Notes under the pieces: generated by a model
The model's database searches: none
Seen by the model: the letters and a program-made list of their open reading frames with translations, nothing else
Told to the model about the DNA's origin: nothing
DNA from: PFJX01 sp964466195
GTDB lineage: Bacteria; Pseudomonadota; Gammaproteobacteria; Burkholderiales; Thiobacillaceae
DNA: 64,000 bases
Assembly (NCBI GenBank): GCA_964466195.1
Contig: CAYXMQ010000010.1
Location: 1 to 64,000 of the forward strand
Direction: 5' to 3'
Position numbers and translations under genes: made by a program
In this document: positions 43,508-50,428 of the stretch, one piece after another
Position numbering within the stretch: the stretch's first letter is position 1
How the letters are laid out: every line of letters starts with the position of its first letter

Positions 43508-44401
43508 TCAAAAATTGCGGCGCCTTGATGAGCCGCGTTCTCCCGCAACGGCGGCTTGACGGGCCGGTTGCTTCTCGAGGATGACCAGCGCGACGCCTCC
43601 CAGAATGGCGACGGAGGCCAAGATCAGGCGCAACGTGACGGGCTCGCCGAGGAAAGCGACGCCGCCCAGCGCGGCAATGACCGGCACACTGAGTTGCACG
43701 GTCGCCGCACTGGTGGCTTTCAGCGCCGGCAAGGCCGTGTACCAGATCGCATACCCGATGCCGGAAGCCAGCGCGCCCGAGGCCACCGCATAGCCAACGC
43801 CGGCCTGATCCAGCGTGGCGCCGTTCAGCATGAACAGGCTCAACGCCGCCGCGAAAGGCACTGCGCGCAGGAAGTTACCGGCCGTTACCCGAGTGGGATC
43901 CCCCGCCCCCTTGCCACGCAGGGAATAGACGCCCCAGGCCACCCCGGCGCCCAACATCATTACGGAACCGTACAGCGGCGGCGCCGAAAGACCGGGCAGC
44001 AACAGTCCGATCAACCCTGCGAAAGCAAGCATCAGCCCGACCAGCTGCGCTCCCCGCAGACGCTCGCCCGACCAAATGCCGTGGCCGATCATCGTGGCCT
44101 GGACCGCGCCGAACAGCAGCAAGGCCCCGGTCGCCGCAGGCAGGCTGATATAGGCGAAAGAAAATCCGGCGGCATAGACGAACAATGCGAAGGCGGACCA
44201 CCAGTTGCCGCTGCCGGCGAGCGCCCCGTGCCTGAACAGCACCAGCAGCCAAAGTACCAGCGCGCCGGACAGCAGTCTGATGGTGGTGAAACTGGCCGCA
44301 TCGATCTCGGTATCTCTAAGCGCCGCCCGGCAGAGCAGCGAATTGCCGGCAAAGGCAATCATGGCGAGCAAGGTCAGGACGATGACGCGTACATAGGACA
44401 T
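43508..44401 (-). CDS. EamA/DMT-superfamily transporter
   Basis: Ten-helix inner-membrane transporter of 297 residues, with two EamA halves. The first has VIVLTLLAMIAFAGNSLLCRAAL and DAASFTTIRLLSGALVLWL; the second has AVASGALASGIGYAIWYTALP and AATVQLSVPVIAALGGVAFLGEP. Likely exports a small metabolite; the substrate is unknown. Start chosen at MSYVRV; the open frame continues upstream without family features. Confidence 0.88.
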   Translation of the reverse strand: MSYVRVIVLTLLAMIAFAGNSLLCRAALRDTEIDAASFTTIRLLSGALVLWLLVLFRHGALAGSGNWWSAFALFVYAAGFSFAYISLPAATGALLLFGAVQATMIGHGIWSGERLRGAQLVGLMLAFAGLIGLLLPGLSAPPLYGSVMMLGAGVAWGVYSLRGKGAGDPTRVTAGNFLRAVPFAAALSLFMLNGATLDQAGVGYAVASGALASGIGYAIWYTALPALKATSAATVQLSVPVIAALGGVAFLGEPVTLRLILASVAILGGVALVILEKQPARQAAVAGERGSSRRRNF

Positions 44402-44691
44402 TGAAGCGGTTCCTTCTGAATGAAGCCGGATACGACATGATGCACGGACTTCGTGCAAGCAAAGCAGGCCCCGGCATGGCCTTACCCGCGCTTTCCGCCG
44501 TTTTCGTCCCGTTGCCGTACCGGCCCCATTCAGGCGGCACTCCGCCGGATGCATCAAACCGCCGACCGACTGCGCCGACGCAGCGGGTGTCGACGCTGCA
44601 CCTAGCCCCTTACTCAGGAATACCCCCTATTTTTGTAGCGGAGCAGGACTGATACATTGCCTCGACCCCAAATTGATGAAAGAGAAGGAAT
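44402..44691. other. Intergenic region before the small exported protein
   Basis: No gene seen in these 290 bases. The stretch near 44620-44660 is AT-richer than its surroundings (CCCCCTATTTTTGTAG) and probably holds the promoter of the gene at 44692, but no clean -35/-10 pair was found. Confidence 0.35.
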
Positions 44692-45111
44692 ATGTCCAAG
44701 AAACGGCTTTGGCTTGCATTTTTCCCCGCAGGCCTATTCCTTTTCAGCAACGTCCATGCCGGCATGGACGCCGCCGCCAGCAATTCGCAGCGGATCTGTG
44801 AAGCGGGCGGACGCACCGCCGGCGCGATCGCCTATGAAAAACAGGAGGCGGCCCGCACCGGTCTGTACTCGCCGGGCGACGGCAAGCAGGCCAACCCTGA
44901 TTTGCAAGCGCGTTGGGCCAAATATGACTACATGAACAAGGTGGAGCAGACCTTGGGCACCTTGTGGTTGAGCCTCGCCGAGGACATTTACGATGAAGCC
45001 AAGACTGCGCCCGACGCTCAGGCGGCCCGCGATATCGGCTATTCCGTCTGCATCGGCAAGGACGCCGTACCCGCCATTTCCCCCAAACAGATCAAGCGGC
45101 GCGGCAGCTGA
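44692..45111 (+). CDS. Hypothetical exported protein
   Basis: Unrecognised protein of 139 residues with a signal peptide (LWLAFFPAGLFLFSNVHAG). The mature part has two cysteines (in RICEAGG and SVCIGKD) that could pair, and mostly helical, charged sequence between. AGAAGGAA precedes the ATG. It has no clear partner: the cupin gene converges on it 32 bases downstream. Confidence 0.65.
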   Translation: MSKKRLWLAFFPAGLFLFSNVHAGMDAAASNSQRICEAGGRTAGAIAYEKQEAARTGLYSPGDGKQANPDLQARWAKYDYMNKVEQTLGTLWLSLAEDIYDEAKTAPDAQAARDIGYSVCIGKDAVPAISPKQIKRRGS

Positions 45112-45143
45112 GCATGCAGGCGCGGCCAGCGCCGCTAACAGGC

Positions 45144-45569
45144 TTATGGGCGCTTTTCTTTAACGGATAACGTCTGGCCGGCAATGCCGGCATAGAAAAC
45201 CACGATCTTGACCGGAACCGCCCCGACATTGCGGCCATTATGGAAAACATTCACAACTTCGGCCAAAGCCTCGCCCGGCTTGAGCCGTTTGACGGCGCCA
45301 TCTTTTAGCTGAACCTCCAGCTCACCCTCGAGCAGCACGCCGAAAGACGGAAACGGATGCAAATGCCAGCCGGTTTCACCGCCTGGCGCCACTTCCACCA
45401 GCATCCCGGTGATTTCCGGCTTGCCTGCCGGATATTCGAGGGGCTTGCCGTCCCAGCTGCTTGTCGTTTGCAGAATCGTCGACGCTTGCACGACGGCGGA
45501 TGGGTCCAGGCCATACGCCGTCGAATGAAATGAAAAGACCCAAACCATCAGTAAAGCCAGCTTGCTCAT
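45144..45569 (-). CDS. Exported cupin-domain protein
   Basis: Protein of 141 residues with an N-terminal signal (LALLMVWVFSFHSTAYG) and one cupin domain: GGETGWHLHPFPSFGVLLEGELEV (first motif, with His-His) and PGEALAEVVNVFHNGRN (second motif). A metal site is plausible, but the catalytic role is unknown. A TTG seven codons upstream is a possible alternative start; the ATG is preferred as it puts Lys directly before the hydrophobic core. Confidence 0.82.
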   Translation of the reverse strand: MSKLALLMVWVFSFHSTAYGLDPSAVVQASTILQTTSSWDGKPLEYPAGKPEITGMLVEVAPGGETGWHLHPFPSFGVLLEGELEVQLKDGAVKRLKPGEALAEVVNVFHNGRNVGAVPVKIVVFYAGIAGQTLSVKEKRP

Positions 45570-45662
45570 CTTCACACCCTCACCTCCCAAGCTTACAAAA
45601 TGGATTGGCCCGTTCGATCCACGGCTTCAACAAGCCTGCCGACGCCTCTCGGTTCGTTCTGC

Positions 45663-46286
45663 TTACATATACAAGCCGCCGGTCTGCTCCATCCAGTCTG
45701 CAATCCGCTCGACGGCGTTGGCGACATTGTTGTCGGAGATGTCCAGCGTGAAGGTCGGCAGCGTGGATTCAGCAACCAGCTCGCGCATCCGTTCCTGTTC
45801 GTCTACGAATACCTGCAGGTCGTCGTACTGGGCGGGATTGCCGGAGACCTTGAGCCGCTCTGCGCGGGCCGCCGCAAAAGACTCCGGCGAGCGTGTGCAA
45901 TACACCAGACGAAAGCCCAAAGGCCGCAACCGGTCTTCCAGCCATTTGAAATCATAACGAATGCCGTATGTGCGCCATTGATACATCTGGGTGGAGATAT
46001 GAAAGCGGTCGACTATCCACGAGTAATAGCGTTGCAGTTCAAACAACCGCACCCAGGTACGGTAGGTTTCCATCGCCAATTCCGCCTCTTGCGGTTCGAA
46101 GTTGATCAAACCGCGCCCCCAAGGGAAATTGGTGAAGGCGCACCACTCCGCCGAAATCAGCGGCGAGTGATAGCGATATTTGCGCGGACCGACAATGCGC
46201 GGGTGCTCATTGAGTGCGAAAGCGATTTCGGTCTTATAGGTCAGCCGCGTGCCTTCAAGAATGATTTTCGGACAGAGTTTCTGCAT
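45663..46286 (-). CDS. Kinase-like P-loop protein with altered Walker A
   Basis: Protein of 207 residues that looks like a thymidylate/deoxynucleoside-kinase fold. Seen: KIILEGTRLTYKTEIAFAL at the N terminus, where the glycine-rich loop usually reads EGxxGSGKT but here has Tyr before the Lys and lacks the two glycines; a YSWIVDRFHISTQMYQ segment matching the DR..S motif of these kinases; then LRPLGFRLVYCTRSPESF and a helical tail. It may still bind a nucleotide or be a non-catalytic relative. Start chosen at MQKLCPK. Isolated between the cupin gene and a small lipoprotein. No family confirmed. Confidence 0.5.
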   Translation of the reverse strand: MQKLCPKIILEGTRLTYKTEIAFALNEHPRIVGPRKYRYHSPLISAEWCAFTNFPWGRGLINFEPQEAELAMETYRTWVRLFELQRYYSWIVDRFHISTQMYQWRTYGIRYDFKWLEDRLRPLGFRLVYCTRSPESFAAARAERLKVSGNPAQYDDLQVFVDEQERMRELVAESTLPTFTLDISDNNVANAVERIADWMEQTGGLYM

Positions 46287-46439
46287 CGGCGCGTTCCGCC
46301 TCTCGATTCGATACGAGTCAAATCCTACAGTGCTGTGAAAAACGCCGCGGCGTCGCGGCTGCGCGGCCATACCCCACCAAACCGCTCGCCGGGCCGCAAC
46401 AAGAACAGCCAGGCCTGACAGAACAGCAAACGCCCGTCG

Positions 46440-46652
46440 CTACTTCGCGGCTTTGATCGTTTCCGTTTCGCGTTTGTAATCTTCATAGCTCATGTTGGTG
46501 TTCGCCATGCATCGGTTGTGCTCTTGTTGATCGAACACCTTGATGCATTCGTTCCGCTGCCAGGCCTGGCCGGCGCCATAGAGCTGGTGCGAAGTGCAGC
46601 CTGAAAAACCGGCAAGGAAGCAAAGAGCAAGAGGCAATAAGACGAGACGCAT
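46440..46652 (-). CDS. Small lipoprotein
   Basis: Protein of 70 residues with a lipoprotein signal (LLPLALCFLAGFSGC, lipid Cys at residue 19). The mature part has two cysteines (ECIKVF, RCMANT) and a charged tail. AAGGAG lies seven bases before the ATG, which is strong support for translation. Function unknown. Confidence 0.7.
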   Translation of the reverse strand: MRLVLLPLALCFLAGFSGCTSHQLYGAGQAWQRNECIKVFDQQEHNRCMANTNMSYEDYKRETETIKAAK

Positions 46653-46784
46653 GTTGAACTCCTTGAAATCAGCCGGGATTTCTCACTGCAAACGGTATTC
46701 GCCGGGACGAACTCTACGCGAGTTAGCCGGCTGCAGTCAGGTCCGATGGAACGCGTTGGACGAACCCACCCCGCTTACGCCTCG

Positions 46785-48416
46785 CTAGACATGAAACCGC
46801 TCTACGCAACCGAGCAGCGTCGCAGACAACTGCTCAAGTTCCCGCGTCGCGGTGAACACCTGTTCCACAGCATCGTGGTTTTTCTCCGCCATGGCGGCCA
46901 CCTGATCCACGCTTCTGGAAATGTGCTCGGTGGCCTGATACTGCTGGTGCACGGAATCGGTGATGCCGTTCACGCCCGCCTCGGTTTTGGCCACAGCCTG
47001 CGTGGAGGCAAGCAATACTTCGGCCAGACTGGACAAGAACGATTCGCTAGCCTGCAGCGATGCTGTGCCCTTGTCGACGGCGGCCTGCACGGAAAAGGAA
47101 TGTTGCTCCACCGAACTGGTCACGGTATCGATCTCCCGGGCGGCGGAGGCGGACTTCTCGGCCAGCTTGCGCACCTCGTCCGCCACCACGGCGAAGCCGC
47201 GTCCCTGCTCGCCGGCCCGGGCCGCCTCGATGGCCGCATTGAGGGCCAGCAGATTGGTCTGCTCGGCGATATCCCGCACTTGCTGGGTCAGCCTGCTGAT
47301 ACGGTGCGTATTCTCCAGAAACGAGGCGATGGCCCCGGTGATGGCATGCACCGACGTCCCGGTCTCGCTGATGATCGCCGTCAACTCGGCCAGGCTCTCG
47401 TTGCCATGTTGCGCGCGCTGCAGGCTCTCGTTGGAGTAGCTCAGCACCGCGGTCGCTTGATCGGCCACCGAGGCCACGCTGCTGCTCAACTGTTCCACGG
47501 CGGAGGCGGATGACGTCGCCGACGCGGTTTGCTGTACGGAGGATTCGGAGACGGCCGATGCGGCTAGGGTCAGACCTTTGGCGGTGCCGGCCACCTGCGC
47601 GGCATGGCTGGATATTTCGCGCACGATCTCGCGGAAGCTGTCCACCATGTTGTTGAAGGAATAGGCGATCCAACTGGCTTCATCCCTCCCCTTGATGTTC
47701 GCTCGGGCTGTCAGGTCGCGGCTTTCCTGCATGGTTTGCATCAGGCTCCCCAGCGTTTCCAGCGGCCGGACGATGCTGCGCCCGATGTAGCTCATCGCGC
47801 CGCCCAGCACAAGCAGGATCACGACAGCCACGCCGGCATTCCACTTCGCCTCCTGCCAGAAGGCGGTTTCCACGTCATCGATATAGATGCCGGAACCGAC
47901 CACCCAACCCCAGGGTTGAAACCCCTTGACGTAGGACAACTTGGCCACCGGCTCATCATGGCCTGGTTTGGGCCAGTGGTAACGGACGAAACCGGCCTGA
48001 CTGGATTTCACCTTCGCCACAAAAGCCAGAAAAAGCTTGTTGCCATTCGGATCGGCGGTATCTGAAAGATCCTTGCCTTCCAGTTCCGGCTTGAATGGGT
48101 GCATGACCATGCGAGGCTGCATGTCATTGATCCAAAAGTATTCCTTGTCCTCGTAGCGAAGGCTGCGCAGCAACGCAATGGCTTGCGCCTTGGCCTGGGC
48201 TTCGTCGAGAGTGCCTTGGGCCACTTTATTCTGGTACGCCGCCAGAATGCCGTGGGCCACCTCCACCAAATGCCGGGTCTTTAATTCCCGATCCGCCAGA
48301 AGACTGCGGTTGAGGTTGTACAGCGAGGTGCTCATTAAAATGCCCACACTCAGCATGGACAGCACCAGCAGAAACATCAAACGCGCACCGATGGAATACC
48401 GCAGCAAAAAATCCAT
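46785..48416 (-). CDS. Methyl-accepting chemotaxis protein with sCache_2 sensor
   Basis: Chemoreceptor of 543 residues. TM1 (about 10-30), a single Cache type 2 periplasmic domain (DKEYFWINDMQPRMVMHP, GKDLSDTADPNGNKLF, YHWPKPG, GWVVGSGIYIDDV), TM2 (about 190-208), HAMP and the MA domain with VRDIAEQTNLLALNAAIEAA. sCache_2 domains bind small carboxylates or similar ligands. Start chosen at MDFLLRYSIG; the upstream 15 codons are not membrane-like. No CheR-tethering pentapeptide at the C terminus. Confidence 0.9.
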   Translation of the reverse strand: MDFLLRYSIGARLMFLLVLSMLSVGILMSTSLYNLNRSLLADRELKTRHLVEVAHGILAAYQNKVAQGTLDEAQAKAQAIALLRSLRYEDKEYFWINDMQPRMVMHPFKPELEGKDLSDTADPNGNKLFLAFVAKVKSSQAGFVRYHWPKPGHDEPVAKLSYVKGFQPWGWVVGSGIYIDDVETAFWQEAKWNAGVAVVILLVLGGAMSYIGRSIVRPLETLGSLMQTMQESRDLTARANIKGRDEASWIAYSFNNMVDSFREIVREISSHAAQVAGTAKGLTLAASAVSESSVQQTASATSSASAVEQLSSSVASVADQATAVLSYSNESLQRAQHGNESLAELTAIISETGTSVHAITGAIASFLENTHRISRLTQQVRDIAEQTNLLALNAAIEAARAGEQGRGFAVVADEVRKLAEKSASAAREIDTVTSSVEQHSFSVQAAVDKGTASLQASESFLSSLAEVLLASTQAVAKTEAGVNGITDSVHQQYQATEHISRSVDQVAAMAEKNHDAVEQVFTATRELEQLSATLLGCVERFHV

Positions 48417-48752
48417 ACCCACGATCCTTGTACAAGAACTCTGGTCGGCGTGGGCGCGCAAGCGGATAGCACGCCCTGCGACAAGAAAATACGCAACGCG
48501 CGCATTGTTTCATCTTGCAATCCCCATACCTACCAAGTACTTACACCAATGGTGCAGTGCAGCTTAATGTGCTAAGCAGCTCCGTCGGAGCGGCGTCCGG
48601 CCTTCGCTGACGAGCCGCCGGGACGCGGCGCTCAGCCGGGTCGACGAGCAAGACGGCCGGTGGCAGAAAGCCGGATGCGGTGGTGCCGCATGCGTGCACT
48701 CGCGCCGGCAAGACCGCCCAGGCTAAAGTGAGGCCGCCTGCCGCCACGTTTT
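48417..48752. other. Intergenic region upstream of the Cache chemoreceptor
   Basis: No convincing gene in these 336 bases. CCAAGTACTTAC around 48530-48541 holds an 8-base palindrome AAGTACTT, and ATGCGGTGGTGCCGCAT near 48675-48691 can form a six-base-pair hairpin. Neither can be tied to a known regulator. Confidence 0.35.
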
Positions 48753-49070
48753 TTAGCCTCGGCGAGGACGGCCAAACAATGCCCGCAGTTCATCCTTTGC
48801 GGCTTCCAGACACTCGCGCCGCTCTGCCGAGAGTTGGCTGCCGGCGCGGTTAACGTAGAACGCAAGCATCGACATCGCCGATCGGAAGGGAGTTGTCTTG
48901 CGACGCTGACTGGCCTCGGCAGAGATCTTCAGCGACCGGGCGATCGCGACCGGGTCATCCCAGGTAAACACGCCCGGCTCGAGATCGAGCGCATGGCTGC
49001 TTTGCGTGACGCGCTGCGACCAGGGGTCCTGTGTCTTCGAGGAAAGTCGCGGCTTGCGTGGCTGCGCCAT
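48753..49070 (-). CDS. DUF3175 protein
   Basis: Protein of 105 residues. Seen: WSQRVTQSSHALDLEPGVF, DDPVAIARSLKISAE, FRSAMSMLAFYVNRAG and ECLEAAKDELRALFGR, which match DUF3175. The family is small and basic, of unknown function. The start at MAQPRK is chosen because the 50 upstream codons do not resemble the family. Confidence 0.8.
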   Translation of the reverse strand: MAQPRKPRLSSKTQDPWSQRVTQSSHALDLEPGVFTWDDPVAIARSLKISAEASQRRKTTPFRSAMSMLAFYVNRAGSQLSAERRECLEAAKDELRALFGRPRRG

Positions 49071-49452
49071 GCTGTTCCGACTGACCCTAATCAGAAAGGG
49101 AAGACGCCGCACGGCCCCTTCCTGCCACAGCAGCGAACGCACGGGTCGCCCTCCCGACGGTTGGATGAAATGAATTGTTGCCTTGTCGCATGGCTCGGCA
49201 CTCCCAGGTTCTCGACGCAATGCAATGGTAATGCCAGGCCTGGGGAGACAAGGATGGCTCAGGCTTCACCAGGGCCGCGGGTACGGGGCTTGGACACCAT
49301 CAAATCGAGGATATTTGGCTTGAGCAAAGGCGAATTGTGCATTTGAGTCATACACTTTGGCCCTAGGTACTCCGCAGCATCGACGAAGCCGTATATCGCT
49401 TCCCTCATCGGTTCAAATCTCTTCAAATGGTGACACCGCTACCTTGGCGAAG
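49071..49452. other. Intergenic region before the binding-protein gene
   Basis: No gene recognised in these 382 bases between divergent genes. Part of it (about 49290-49350) is AT-richer, as expected of a promoter, but no clear -35/-10 pair was found. Confidence 0.35.
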
Positions 49453-50427
49453 ATGTACATGGACGCTTTTGCAACGAGTGAATACGGCTTGAATACGACG
49501 CGCAGACGTTGGCTGGGCGCCGTGCTGGGGCTGTGGTCGAGCGGTGCGCTGGGTATGTCTAAGCCTCTGAAAAACAAGCGCTCTCTCGTCGGCTACGCCC
49601 TGGACACGGTGACCATTGAATGGCGTGCGGCGCAACTGCGACAGATGCAGGACGCCTTTCGGCTGTACCCGGAAATCGACTTTATCTACACCGACAGCCA
49701 GGGCGAAACCGCCAATCAGGTCGCCGACATCGAAGACCTCATCGCCCGTGGCGTCGATGTGTTGCTGGCCAGTCCGCGTGACAGCCGCGCCTTGGCGCCG
49801 GTGATCGGCAGGGCGCACCGGGCGGGCATTCCGGTGGTGCTGGTGACGCGGCGCGTGGTGGGTGAAGCGTTCACTACCTTTGTCGCGCCGGACGACGAAG
49901 CGATTGGCCGCGACGTGGCACGCTACATCGCCGATGCGCTGCGCGGCAAGGGCAGGGTGCTGGTGCTGCAGGGCGTGCCCTCGACCACCACCGCAATCGC
50001 CCGCAGCCAGAGCTTTGAACAAGAACTCAAACGCTGGCCCGACATTCGGATAGCGGCCAGCAAGGTCGCCAATTACTTGCGCGGCGAAGCCGTGATGGCG
50101 GTCGAGGAGACGATTCAGCAAGGCGTGGCCTTCGATGCGATCTATGCGCAGAGCGACGGCATGGCTTCCGGCGCGCGACTGGCGTTGACCAAGGCCGGCA
50201 TCGATCCGCGCAGCAAGGTGATCGTCGGCATCGACTATTCGCGCGAAGCACGGGAAGCCATTCAGGCGGGAAGCCAGTCCGCCAGCTTCGTCTATCCGAC
50301 CTGCGCAACGGAGGTGCTCGGCGTGGTGCGCACGGTCCTGGCCGGCCGGAGGGTGCCGCGGCGAGTCACGGTCGCTTCGCAGCGCATCACCCGCGCCAAC
50401 GTCAATCAGATCCCGCCCACCTACTGA
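49453..50427 (+). CDS. Tat-type periplasmic sugar-binding-like protein
   Basis: Periplasmic binding protein of the Peripla_BP_4/RbsB type, 324 residues. An apparent twin-arginine signal TRRRWLG at about 16-22 is followed by a hydrophobic segment. Two alpha/beta lobes follow: SLVGYALDTVTIEWRAAQLR, IEDLIARGVDVLLASPRDS and IPVVLVTRRV in the first; GKGRVLVLQGVPSTTTAIAR, DAIYAQSDGMASGARLAL and VIVGIDYSREA in the second. No ABC transporter genes are adjacent. Instead a GGDEF-EAL gene starts one base after its stop, so it may be a ligand sensor. A second Met two codons downstream (49459) is an alternative start. Confidence 0.82.
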   Translation: MYMDAFATSEYGLNTTRRRWLGAVLGLWSSGALGMSKPLKNKRSLVGYALDTVTIEWRAAQLRQMQDAFRLYPEIDFIYTDSQGETANQVADIEDLIARGVDVLLASPRDSRALAPVIGRAHRAGIPVVLVTRRVVGEAFTTFVAPDDEAIGRDVARYIADALRGKGRVLVLQGVPSTTTAIARSQSFEQELKRWPDIRIAASKVANYLRGEAVMAVEETIQQGVAFDAIYAQSDGMASGARLALTKAGIDPRSKVIVGIDYSREAREAIQAGSQSASFVYPTCATEVLGVVRTVLAGRRVPRRVTVASQRITRANVNQIPPTY

Positions 50428-50428
50428 C

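Noticed and set aside
48541..48747. 68-codon minus-strand frame upstream of the Cache chemoreceptor
   Set aside because: Composition and lack of ribosome site suggest chance; left as intergenic.
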